This document shows, one piece after another, positions 24,404 through 32,381 of a stretch of 64,000 nucleotides of DNA; positions within the stretch are counted from its first letter, which is position 1, and the number at the start of each line of letters is the position of its first letter. The notes beneath the pieces are model-generated. The model did not search any database. It was not told where the DNA came from and saw nothing but the letters and a program-made list of their open reading frames with translations. A program made the translations under genes and the position numbers. The stretch comes from Chryseosolibacter sp964532595. GTDB lineage: Bacteria; Bacteroidota; Bacteroidia; Cytophagales; Cyclobacteriaceae. Where the stretch lies: assembly GCA_964532595.1 (NCBI GenBank), contig CAZHIQ010000008.1:1-64000 (forward strand), in the 5' to 3' direction.

Positions 24404-25207
24404 ATGTCGAAAATCCGAATTCTTTATGTAGCCAGCGAGATCAATCCCTTCCTTCAGACGTCAGAGGTAGCCGATTTTGTGCGGAAGCTCCCTCAGGCAA
24501 TGCAGGAGAGAGGGATGGAGATCCGGATTCTGGTGCCGCGGTTTGGGATCATTAATGAGAGGAAGAACCGGTTACATGAAGTTGTCAGGCTTTCGGGTAT
24601 CAACATCGCAGTGGGTGACGAAGAGAAACCTTTGATAATCAAGGTTGCATCCATACCCAACGCCAAACTTCAGGTGTACTTTATCGACAATGAAGATTAT
24701 TTCCATCGCAAATCCGTATTTCACGATAAGGAAAATAACTTCTACGAAGACAATGACGAGCGCGCTATCTTCTTTTGTAAAGGCGTGATTGAAACTGTGC
24801 GGAAACTCGGATGGGCGCCGGATATCGTTCACTGCAACGACTGGATTACCAGCTTTATCCCGCTTTATCTGAAAACCACGTACAAGAACGACCCGCTCTT
24901 TAAGAACGCCAAGACCGTATTCACGATCTACAACAACGCATTTAACCATAAGTTTGGCGATTCACTGCTGGACAAGGTCAAGATGATGGATATCGAGGAT
25001 AATATGCTAGGCAACCTCAAGACGGGTGATTTTGAAGGTTTTATCAAACTCGGTATCGAATTTTCCGATGCAGTTATCGCTGCGGGAGACAATAAAAAGC
25101 TCGAAGGTCTGTTTAAGAAGATCAAAGAGAAAAAAATCGAGACCATTGACGAAAGCGATAACTACACCGAATCTTATTACAACCTCTATAATGAACTTGT
25201 GGGTTAG
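24404..25207 (+). CDS. glycogen/starch synthase-like protein, N-terminal GT5 domain only
   Basis: The 267 residues correspond to the N-terminal Rossmann domain of GT5 glycogen synthases: ILYVASEINPFLQTSEVADF (the usual KVGGLADV loop is altered to TSEVADF), the DIVHCNDWITSFIPLYL motif and VFTIYNNAFNHKFG. The C-terminal GT-B domain with the ADP-glucose site is absent, and no remnant of it follows. The altered first loop lacks the Lys and Gly-Gly that contact the nucleotide sugar. A short form next to panC is something I recall from other Bacteroidota, so it is likely a real gene with a changed role, not a pseudogene. It overlaps the next gene by 17 bases. Confidence 0.8.
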   Translation: MSKIRILYVASEINPFLQTSEVADFVRKLPQAMQERGMEIRILVPRFGIINERKNRLHEVVRLSGINIAVGDEEKPLIIKVASIPNAKLQVYFIDNEDYFHRKSVFHDKENNFYEDNDERAIFFCKGVIETVRKLGWAPDIVHCNDWITSFIPLYLKTTYKNDPLFKNAKTVFTIYNNAFNHKFGDSLLDKVKMMDIEDNMLGNLKTGDFEGFIKLGIEFSDAVIAAGDNKKLEGLFKKIKEKKIETIDESDNYTESYYNLYNELVG

Positions 25208-26642
25208 GACTTTCAGGCAGCTACCCGTTGTGGTGGCTGCCTTATTTTTTTTTTCCTGTGAAGATGAAACCAGCCTCCTGGGGTACCCCAACCCCAACAA
25301 AAAGTTCGGGGTAAATTTTATAGAAATACCTCTGGATGTCAGCAGCGTCCTGGTTGTCGATTCCGTTATCACGGATCTGCGACGGGTGGAGCAAACTTCT
25401 TACGTCGATGGTCTCCTCGTCGGCGCTTATGATGATCCTTTGTTCGGTCGGGTAGAAGCCAAATCCTTCATGACGATTTACCCGCTTTCTGCTTCGGCAC
25501 TGCCGGAAAACGCCGTTTTCGATTCGGTGACAGTGCAGTTCCGCCTTAACTTTTTCGCCTATGGTGGCGACCCGGGCATGCAAACGCGACGTTTTGCCGT
25601 TCACGAATTAACCGGGGATACGCTGACTTTTTTTGATGGCAACCGATACTACGCCAATACGGAAGGCCCGGCTTACAGCGCCGAGCCCCTGGGGCATGTT
25701 ACCGTCAGAGCTCATTATGATAGCTTGTTCAAGCAATCGCAGGCAACCACTAATCGCGATACCGTTCTTGCCCGAGGCAGACTCTCTGACACTTTTGGGA
25801 TGAAGCTTTTCAATGCCCTGTCATCGACGGTAGATTACCAGGAGTTTATTTATAATGTAAAAGGTCTTGTCGCTGTGGCCGACGAACCGGCGGGAATCCT
25901 TGGTTTCAATGTGATCGATCCTTCTTTCGGCGGTCTCAGCCGCGTTGACCTCCACTACCACACGCTCGATGACGAAGGTGCGGTTGACGATACACTGTCG
26001 CGGGGCTTCGGGTTCAACTATACCAGTTATGCGCAAATCATGGTCGATCGAATGGCATCGCCTCTCGCCGGCGCACAACCTTACATGAGTTTTGAACCCG
26101 CGGATGATAATCGCTACATCCAAAGCGGCGGTGCCCCCGTAGCGACGAAGATCGATCTGTCGCCGTTCTACGCTTTTGCCGATACGGTTCCCAATTTGCT
26201 TATCAACGAGGCTGAATTTGTTATCGAAGGGGTGGCTAGTGAGTCGTCCCTCAGACCGCATCAGCAATTGATGATACGATTGTTGAAAAACGACAAGGAT
26301 GAGTTCCTGAACAATAAAGTAGCGGCCGACCGTGAATTAGGGTCCAGCTACTACGTCAGTGTTTCGGGTGTTTCTCCGTACATAACTGTCGCTTCCGAAG
26401 GAGCTAGTACCACACCTCTCTCCTATGACGCTTCAAAGTCACGTTACTCCGGTTTTGTCACGCTTTTTGCGCAGTCGCTTTACAGGGCTTCACGAAAGAC
26501 CGAAGGGGAGAGACTTCAGCAAATCGCACTATATCCGGCCCAGCCTCAGGATGCCCGTAGTGTAGCGCGTACAGTTTTTGACAAAAACAACGTCAAACTC
26601 AGGATCGTCTACACGAGACCTGCTAATACGGCAGTTCCTTAG
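25191..26642 (+). CDS. DUF4270 family lipoprotein
   Basis: This is an exported lipoprotein of 483 residues, by pattern a DUF4270 member. The ATG at 25191 gives a signal peptide ending FFFSC; the longer open frame from 25026 lies inside the preceding gene and is rejected. The mature part is rich in beta-strand-type sequence. It contains SYVDGLLVGAYDDPLFGRVEA near the N-terminus, typical of the family. Function is unknown. It overlaps the end of the glycogen-synthase-like gene by 17 bases, so translation may be coupled, and glmS follows after 46 bases. Confidence 0.8.
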   Translation: MNLWVRTFRQLPVVVAALFFFSCEDETSLLGYPNPNKKFGVNFIEIPLDVSSVLVVDSVITDLRRVEQTSYVDGLLVGAYDDPLFGRVEAKSFMTIYPLSASALPENAVFDSVTVQFRLNFFAYGGDPGMQTRRFAVHELTGDTLTFFDGNRYYANTEGPAYSAEPLGHVTVRAHYDSLFKQSQATTNRDTVLARGRLSDTFGMKLFNALSSTVDYQEFIYNVKGLVAVADEPAGILGFNVIDPSFGGLSRVDLHYHTLDDEGAVDDTLSRGFGFNYTSYAQIMVDRMASPLAGAQPYMSFEPADDNRYIQSGGAPVATKIDLSPFYAFADTVPNLLINEAEFVIEGVASESSLRPHQQLMIRLLKNDKDEFLNNKVAADRELGSSYYVSVSGVSPYITVASEGASTTPLSYDASKSRYSGFVTLFAQSLYRASRKTEGERLQQIALYPAQPQDARSVARTVFDKNNVKLRIVYTRPANTAVP

Positions 26643-26688
26643 TGGTGACTTACAACTGCTACGTTTCTAAACCCAAAACAAGACCCAT

Positions 26689-28524
26689 ATGTGTGGAATC
26701 GTTGCCTATCTCGGACATCGCCGGGCGAGTGATGTCGTTTTAAAAGGTCTCAAACGTCTGGAGTATCGCGGCTACGACAGCGCCGGACTCGCAGTCATTA
26801 ACGATGACCTTCGGATTTTCAAGAAGAAAGGAAAAGTCGCCGACCTTGAAGCTCACCTTCAGGGAAAAGATTTGTCGAGCAACATCGGTATGGGACATAC
26901 CCGCTGGGCTACCCACGGCGAGCCCAACGATGCCAATGCTCACCCTCATGCTTCGGGCGGGGGCTCGCTCGCCATTGTCCACAACGGAATTATTGAGAAC
27001 TACTCGTCGCTCAAGAAGGATTTGCAGCAGAAGGGGCACGTCTTTGCAAGCGAGACCGACACGGAAGTCCTGATTCATTTTATTGAAGACATCCGCGAAG
27101 TGGAGCAGTGTTCCCTTGAAGAAGCCGTGAGACTGGCCATGAATGAAGTGGTCGGAGCATATGCAATTGTCGTGATGTCGGCCGATGAACCGGACACGTT
27201 GATCGCCGCCCGAAAGGGAAGTCCGCTTGTAATTGGTATCGGAGATGATGAATTCTTCCTTGCTTCTGATGCCACGCCTATCGTTGAGTACACGCAGGAT
27301 GTTGTTTACCTTAATGATCTGGAGCTGGCTGTCATTCGCAATAACAAGCTTCTCGTTAAAGACACGGCTGATCTGCCGCTTACCCCCTACATTCAAAAAC
27401 TGGAGCTGGAACTTGAAGCGATTGAGAAGGGTGGCTTTGATCACTTCATGCTAAAGGAGATCTTCGAACAACCGCGATCCATCAGGGATTGTATGCGTGG
27501 TCGTCTCGATTCAACAGAAGGCCGTGTGACGTTAGGAGGTCTCCGCGATCATATTGACCAGTTGGTTGAAGCCGACCGGATAATTATTGTCGCCTGTGGT
27601 ACGTCGTGGCACGCCGGGCTGGTAGCGGAGTACTTCTTTGAAGAATATTGTCGCATCCCAGTCGAGGTTGAGTACGCTTCTGAATTCAGGTACCGAAATC
27701 CCGTCATCCGCGAGGGAGATGTGGTTATAGCTATATCACAATCGGGCGAAACAGCCGATACGCTTGCAGCCATCGAACTCGCCAAGTCGAAAGGCGCTAC
27801 CATATTTGGTGTATGCAATGTGGTTGGATCTTCGATAGCGCGGGCGACTCACGCCGGAGCGTATACACACGCAGGGCCGGAGATTGGTGTGGCAAGTACG
27901 AAAGCGTTCACCGCTCAGCTTACTGTTCTTAACATGATAGCGCTGAGTGTAGCCCAGCGTCGCGGAACAATCGATGAGAAGACGTTCCGGGAGTTACTTA
28001 CAGGCATGGAGTCTCTTCCTGCGGCCGTGGAGGAGGCGTTGAAACTTAACAGTTTGGTGGAGGAAATTTCGGCGACGTTTAAAGATGCCCGGAACTTTAT
28101 TTATCTCGGGCGCGGATACAATTTCCCCGTTGCCCTTGAGGGAGCCCTTAAGCTCAAGGAAATTTCGTACATCCATGCAGAAGGCTATCCCGCAGCCGAA
28201 ATGAAGCACGGTCCTATTGCCCTCATCGATGAAGAGATGCCGGTCGTTTTCATCGCCACTAACGACAGCTCATACGACAAGATCGTATCGAATATTCAGG
28301 AGGTGAAAGCACGTAAAGGAAGGGTTATATCCATTGTAACGGAAGGAGACTCACTTATTCCCCGTATGTCGGAATTTGTTATTGAGGTGCCCGAAGTGCA
28401 CGAAGCCCTCATGCCCCTCGTGGCTGTAATTCCGCTGCAGCTGCTCTCCTATCACATTGCCGTAATGCGGGGATGTAACGTAGATCAGCCACGGAATCTC
28501 GCGAAGTCAGTTACTGTCGAATAA
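26689..28524 (+). CDS. glmS: glutamine--fructose-6-phosphate aminotransferase
   Basis: GlmS makes glucosamine-6-phosphate from fructose-6-phosphate and glutamine, the entry to peptidoglycan and other amino-sugar polymers. The 611 residues have a class II glutamine amidotransferase domain with catalytic Cys directly after the start Met (MCGIVAYLGHR), GHTRWATHG and HNGIIENY, followed by two SIS domains (SQSGETADT; LKLKEISYIHAEG) and the C-terminal tail ending PRNLAKSVTVE. The DUF4270 gene is upstream. A weak -7 box (TACGTTTC, 26660-26667) lies in the gap. I see no sign of a glmS ribozyme in the short upstream gap. Confidence 0.98.
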   Translation: MCGIVAYLGHRRASDVVLKGLKRLEYRGYDSAGLAVINDDLRIFKKKGKVADLEAHLQGKDLSSNIGMGHTRWATHGEPNDANAHPHASGGGSLAIVHNGIIENYSSLKKDLQQKGHVFASETDTEVLIHFIEDIREVEQCSLEEAVRLAMNEVVGAYAIVVMSADEPDTLIAARKGSPLVIGIGDDEFFLASDATPIVEYTQDVVYLNDLELAVIRNNKLLVKDTADLPLTPYIQKLELELEAIEKGGFDHFMLKEIFEQPRSIRDCMRGRLDSTEGRVTLGGLRDHIDQLVEADRIIIVACGTSWHAGLVAEYFFEEYCRIPVEVEYASEFRYRNPVIREGDVVIAISQSGETADTLAAIELAKSKGATIFGVCNVVGSSIARATHAGAYTHAGPEIGVASTKAFTAQLTVLNMIALSVAQRRGTIDEKTFRELLTGMESLPAAVEEALKLNSLVEEISATFKDARNFIYLGRGYNFPVALEGALKLKEISYIHAEGYPAAEMKHGPIALIDEEMPVVFIATNDSSYDKIVSNIQEVKARKGRVISIVTEGDSLIPRMSEFVIEVPEVHEALMPLVAVIPLQLLSYHIAVMRGCNVDQPRNLAKSVTVE

Positions 28525-28559
28525 TTTGAAAATTTTCCGGGTGGCAGGTCGTATACCTG

Positions 28560-29231
28560 TCACCTGGATTTTGATAACGCCTTGTTTCGGAGAGAAGGAG
28601 CCACACGATAGCGTTCGTCTCCGGATTCCCGATAGACGGCCTCAAGTAGCCTGCAAACATTTGCCGCGCCAATCTGCTCGCACCACTCGAAAGGACCGTA
28701 CGGATAATTTGTCCCTAACTTCATAGCGGTGTCAATATCCTCCCGCGAGGCAATCCCTTCTTCAGCGGAAAGGAAGGCTTCATTGATGATCATACAAACG
28801 ACACGGGGTGTAGCCAGCCCCACCTGATCCTTTACTTTTACGAAAGCAGTACCCAGCTTCTCGCATACCGGTGAAAGGATTGATTCGTGAGTGGGATCCA
28901 GTAACGCAACTTCCAGATGTTCACGTTCGACAAAAGTAGGCATGCCGCTAAAGCCGAAGAATTTGGCCTTGCCGGTGCTGCCGGGACTTACCAGCGAACC
29001 CAGGCGGGCGAAACAGGTGTTGAGGAAGACTGTTACTGACCTTGAGGCATAGGCAGAGATCGCATCCGGATGGTCAGCGATCATAAAGTCAAAAATAACA
29101 TCATCGATATTACACTCGCCGAGGGCTGCTGCGTGTTCCTCAACGGGAACACATTTCAGGGGATGGAATTTCCGGGAGCACTCACCGAGGATTCCGTCGT
29201 TGCCAAGGACGATAATTTTCATCGACGTCAT
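28560..29231 (-). CDS. 3-hydroxyacyl-CoA dehydrogenase-like protein with short N-terminal domain
   Basis: The C-terminal half (about residues 120-215) matches the 3HCDH C-terminal domain: VKDQVGLATPRVVCMIINEAF, then AMKLGTNYPYGPFEW. The N-terminal half is only about 110 residues, where normal enzymes have a Rossmann NAD domain of about 180; the first loop reads LGNDGILGE, not a clean GxGxxG. Whether it binds NAD or catalyses the usual beta-oxidation step is doubtful. It could be a remodelled paralogue that works with a partner. The start may be at 29231 or, three codons in, at 29222. It is divergent from ridA. Confidence 0.7.
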   Translation of the reverse strand: MTSMKIIVLGNDGILGECSRKFHPLKCVPVEEHAAALGECNIDDVIFDFMIADHPDAISAYASRSVTVFLNTCFARLGSLVSPGSTGKAKFFGFSGMPTFVEREHLEVALLDPTHESILSPVCEKLGTAFVKVKDQVGLATPRVVCMIINEAFLSAEEGIASREDIDTAMKLGTNYPYGPFEWCEQIGAANVCRLLEAVYRESGDERYRVAPSLRNKALSKSR

Positions 29232-29232
29232 G

Positions 29233-29260
29233 TTGTACTATACAGATATAGTTATTTTTG
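29233..29260 (+). promoter_or_regulatory. promoter of ridA-like gene
   Basis: TTG (29233-29235) precedes TATTTTTG (29253-29260) by 17 bases. The ATG at 29290 lies 29 bases after the -7 box. Confidence 0.5.
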
Positions 29261-29289
29261 GTCAGTTACTGAAGTGATAAACGTATACC

Positions 29290-29676
29290 ATGGGAAACAA
29301 AGTCATCTATTCCGCTCAGGCGCCTGAACCGATAGGCCCGTACAGCCAGGCAGTGCTGGCTGGAAATCTGCTTTTTGTCTCCGGACAGATTCCGATTGAT
29401 CAATCGACCGGCAACCTGGTAAGCGGCGACATCGCGGCTGAGACCCGCCAGGTGATGAACAATATCGCAGAGGTCCTCAAGGCGGCGAATCTGAATTTCA
29501 CCCACGTGGCCAAGTGCACAATTTTCCTCAAAGACATGGGCGATTTTCCGAAAGTAAATGAAGTGTACGGGACGTACTTCAGTCAGAATCCTCCTGCTCG
29601 GGAAACTGTCGAGGTAAGCCGCCTGCCTAAAGACGTCCGGGTTGAGATTTCCTGTATAGCCGTTGTCCATGGCTGA
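29290..29676 (+). CDS. RidA family enamine/imine deaminase
   Basis: RidA proteins hydrolyse reactive enamines and imines such as 2-aminoacrylate, made by PLP enzymes, and so protect them from damage. The 128 residues show the full family pattern: AQAPEPIGPYSQAV, LFVSGQIPID, and the C-terminal PARETVEVSRLPKDVRVEIS with the conserved Arg that binds the carboxylate. Length is normal; a homotrimer in the cytoplasm is expected. It is followed by gltX after 58 bases that include a separate promoter. Confidence 0.93.
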   Translation: MGNKVIYSAQAPEPIGPYSQAVLAGNLLFVSGQIPIDQSTGNLVSGDIAAETRQVMNNIAEVLKAANLNFTHVAKCTIFLKDMGDFPKVNEVYGTYFSQNPPARETVEVSRLPKDVRVEISCIAVVHG

Positions 29677-29679
29677 TGG

Positions 29680-29710
29680 TTTGCCTTCTGCTTTAAAGGG
29701 TTTACCTTCG
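29680..29710 (+). promoter_or_regulatory. promoter of gltX
   Basis: TTTG (29680-29683) is followed after exactly 19 bases by TACCTTCG (29703-29710), close to the TAnnTTTG consensus. The gltX ATG is at 29735, 24 bases later. Confidence 0.5.
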
Positions 29711-29734
29711 CACGAGTTTAGAAAGCATTAGTTC

Positions 29735-31270
29735 ATGAAGGAAGTTCGCGTTCGTTTTGCTCCCAGTCCTACCGGGGCCTTACATATCGGAGGTGTGCGT
29801 ACCGCCTTGTATAATTACCTGCTGGCGCGAAAGCACAAGGGCACGATGATTCTGCGTATAGAGGATACGGATCAGAATCGATTTGTGCCCGGCACAGAAG
29901 AATACATTATTCGTTCGCTGGAGTGGGCGGGTATTCAGATCGATGAAGGCGTTGGTGTGGGCGGACCGCACGCGCCGTACCGGCAATCCGAGCGCAAGGA
30001 GATTTACCAGAAGTATGCGCAGGAATTGGTCGACAAAGGTTTGGCCTACTATGCGTTCGATACGGAAGAAGAGCTTGAGGCTATGCGGGAGCGGCTTAAA
30101 GCTGCGGGTGTAACGGTCCAGCAGTACAACAGCATTACGCGCCTCGAAATGCGAAATTCGCTTACGTTGAGCGCGGATGAAGTGAAAGATCTCATAGCCT
30201 CCGGGACTCCCTACGTCATAAGGCTCAAAGTTCCACGCAAGGAAGAAATCCGGCTCAACGACATGATCCGGGGATGGGTAATGGTTCATTCGTCGCAGAT
30301 CGATGACAAGGTACTCATGAAATCGGACGGGATGCCAACGTACCACCTTGCCAGTGTTGTCGATGATTATCTGATGAAGATATCGCATGTCATCCGCGGA
30401 GAGGAGTGGTTGCCGTCGGCACCCCTTCATGTGCTGCTGTACAAGTTCCTGGGATGGGAGGAACATATGCCCCAGTTCGCGCATCTGCCGTTGCTGCTGA
30501 AGCCCGACGGTAATGGAAAACTAAGCAAGCGTGATGCGGATCGCCTGGGTTTCCCCATCTTTCCGCTTAACTGGAAGGACCCGCAAACAGGAGAGCTTGC
30601 CGTGGGCTATAAGGAGGCCGGCTATCTCCCGGAGGCGTTTGTCAATTTCCTGGCTTTCCTGGGGTGGAATCCGGGCACGGAAAAAGAAATTTTTTCGATG
30701 GGAGAACTCATCAGCGAGTTCTCCCTCGAACGAATTAATAAAGCCGGTGCGCGATTTGACATTCAAAAGGCGCAATGGTACAATCAGCACTACCTGCGAC
30801 AAAAGCCGCACGAGGAACTCGCCGGTTATCTGCTGTCGTCAGTGGCCGAAGCGGGGGTTGAATGTAGCCAGGAAAAGGCACTGAAGATTGTGGCTTTGAT
30901 GCAGGACCGCGTAACCTTCCCGAACGACTTCTGGCAACAAGGCCAATACCTGTTTCGGGCTCCGGAGGAATACGATCCCTCGGTGGTGGCCAAGCGTTGG
31001 ACACGCGATGCTGTGGAAGTATTTACCGACTTCCGAAATGCCCTCGAAAATATCGATGTGCTCACGGCTCAGGTAGCGCGGGAAGCTCTTGAAACTGCCG
31101 CTCAGGCTCGTGGAATACCACCCGGAAAAGTGCTACAGGCGCTTCGTCTCGCCATAACCGGCGCCGGCGGTGGCCCAGACTTGATGGTTATCATGGAAAT
31201 AGTGGGAAAAAGCGAAGTATCACGCAGAATTGACCGTGCAATAGAAACCTTACCGGTCAAAAATGCGTAG
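29735..31270 (+). CDS. gltX: glutamyl-tRNA synthetase
   Basis: This class I aminoacyl-tRNA synthetase charges tRNA-Glu. The 511 residues show the HIGH-type motif APSPTGALHIGGVRTALYN near residue 8, RIEDTDQNRFV, and the KMSKS-type GKLSKRDADRLG near residue 265, followed by the helical anticodon-binding domain. The 3' end reads into a small gene 8 bases later, which probably shares the transcript. Whether the enzyme also mischarges tRNA-Gln depends on gatCAB elsewhere; that cannot be judged from this window. Confidence 0.97.
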   Translation: MKEVRVRFAPSPTGALHIGGVRTALYNYLLARKHKGTMILRIEDTDQNRFVPGTEEYIIRSLEWAGIQIDEGVGVGGPHAPYRQSERKEIYQKYAQELVDKGLAYYAFDTEEELEAMRERLKAAGVTVQQYNSITRLEMRNSLTLSADEVKDLIASGTPYVIRLKVPRKEEIRLNDMIRGWVMVHSSQIDDKVLMKSDGMPTYHLASVVDDYLMKISHVIRGEEWLPSAPLHVLLYKFLGWEEHMPQFAHLPLLLKPDGNGKLSKRDADRLGFPIFPLNWKDPQTGELAVGYKEAGYLPEAFVNFLAFLGWNPGTEKEIFSMGELISEFSLERINKAGARFDIQKAQWYNQHYLRQKPHEELAGYLLSSVAEAGVECSQEKALKIVALMQDRVTFPNDFWQQGQYLFRAPEEYDPSVVAKRWTRDAVEVFTDFRNALENIDVLTAQVAREALETAAQARGIPPGKVLQALRLAITGAGGGPDLMVIMEIVGKSEVSRRIDRAIETLPVKNA

Positions 31271-31278
31271 ATATATAT

Positions 31279-31497
31279 ATGACAAAGATCAAAAAACGCA
31301 ATACACCGAAGCCGCGCGTGCACAGGGAGCTGGAGGGGTTTGATATTGCCATAGATCCCTTTGGCGAAATCAAGTCGAATACGAACATTGAGAAAATTAA
31401 TGAGTTTCTCAATCGGAACGTAGACGACAAGAAGCTCGCGGAGCGGGACGATTATGACGAAATGAAGAAGGGCAGAAAGAGGGTAACAAAGACCTAA
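31279..31497 (+). CDS. small basic conserved protein downstream of gltX
   Basis: This 72-residue protein is very charged and has no membrane segment. It opens MTKIKKRNTPKPRVHRELEG, and then FDIAIDPFGEIKSNTNIEKINEFLN. I have seen similar short proteins in other Bacteroidota but know no function. It lies 8 bases after gltX and is followed by a terminator at 31531, so it is probably translated from the gltX mRNA. The high Lys/Arg content would suit RNA or protein binding; that is speculation. Confidence 0.65.
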   Translation: MTKIKKRNTPKPRVHRELEGFDIAIDPFGEIKSNTNIEKINEFLNRNVDDKKLAERDDYDEMKKGRKRVTKT

Positions 31498-31530
31498 TAA
31501 TATCTTGCCCGTCTCTAAGATCAATCGACA

Positions 31531-31562
31531 GCCTGAAATCGTATGGTTTCAGGCTTTTTTTT
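31531..31562 (+). terminator. intrinsic terminator of the gltX operon
   Basis: A perfect 8-bp stem (GCCTGAAA at 31531-31538, TTTCAGGC at 31547-31554) has an 8-base loop and is followed by at least eight T residues. Confidence 0.9.
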
Positions 31563-31599
31563 ATTTTGCCGCGAATATTGCACGACCAGATACTTTGCT

Positions 31600-32370
31600 A
31601 TGAAAGCACATGAGATCGACTACCGCATAACCGGGGAGAGTATTCAGATTGTAGAAGTGGAACTTGATCCGATGGAAACCGTCATTGCTGAAGCGGGTAG
31701 TATGCTCTTCATGGAAGAAGGTATCACATTCGAAGCAAAGATGGGCGATGGGTCGAGTGCCCGACAAGGCATCTTTGACAAACTGATTTCTGCGGGGAGC
31801 AGAATTCTTACGGGCGAGTCTCTTTTTATGACACATTTTACAAACACAGGGAATCGCAAAGCGAAGATCGGATTCTCAGCACCCTATCCAGGTACTATCA
31901 TCCCCGTTGATCTCAAAGAAAGTCGCAACAACGAATTGATTGTTCAGAAAGACGGGTTTCTGTGTGCTGCGTTGGGAACAAAGGTGTCGATTACTTTCAA
32001 TAAACGCCTGGGGTCTGGACTGGTAGGAGGAGAAGGCTTCATCCTTCAGAAACTTCAGGGAGATGGGATGGCTTTCATACACGCAGGAGGGACTGTAATC
32101 GAACGACAGTTGAATAACGAAACACTTCGTGTCGATACGGGGTGTGTTGTGGCTTTTGAGTCACAGATAAACTTTGACGTGCAAATGGCCGGAGGCTTGC
32201 GCTCGATGATTTTTGGAGGTGAAGGACTTTTTCTGGCAACATTACGGGGAACGGGAAAGGTGTGGTTGCAGTCGATGCCCATACGAAAGCTTGTGCAGGC
32301 ATTGGCGCCGTATGGCAAGAATCGTGGTAAAGAAGGGAGCTCGTTACTTGGCAGCTTTCTCGAACGGTAA
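31600..32370 (+). CDS. AIM24/TIGR00266 family protein
   Basis: The 256 residues fit the TIGR00266 (AIM24) family: MKAHEIDYRITGESIQIVEVELDPMETVIAEAGSM is the normal start, followed by GLGSGLVGGEGFI-type and GEGLFLATLRGTG segments. It is a beta-rich protein with no signal peptide. The function is unknown; the eukaryotic relative AIM24 is mitochondrial. The ATG at 31600 is preferred over the earlier frame start at 31543, which lies inside the terminator. The next gene starts 11 bases later, so it may be an operon with the oxidoreductase. Confidence 0.85.
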   Translation: MKAHEIDYRITGESIQIVEVELDPMETVIAEAGSMLFMEEGITFEAKMGDGSSARQGIFDKLISAGSRILTGESLFMTHFTNTGNRKAKIGFSAPYPGTIIPVDLKESRNNELIVQKDGFLCAALGTKVSITFNKRLGSGLVGGEGFILQKLQGDGMAFIHAGGTVIERQLNNETLRVDTGCVVAFESQINFDVQMAGGLRSMIFGGEGLFLATLRGTGKVWLQSMPIRKLVQALAPYGKNRGKEGSSLLGSFLER

Positions 32371-32381
32371 TATTTCTCCAA

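Noticed and set aside
25026..25190. N-terminal extension of the DUF4270 gene into the glycogen-synthase-like gene
   Set aside because: The extension is Lys/Arg-rich and out of character, while the ATG at 25191 starts a clear lipoprotein signal peptide.
24404..25207. The short glycogen synthase gene as a pseudogene
   Set aside because: Frame, promoter and stop are intact, no C-terminal remnant follows, and the same short form is recalled next to panC in other Bacteroidota.
26643..26688. A possible glmS ribozyme upstream of glmS
   Set aside because: The gap is only 46 bases, too short for the ribozyme core.
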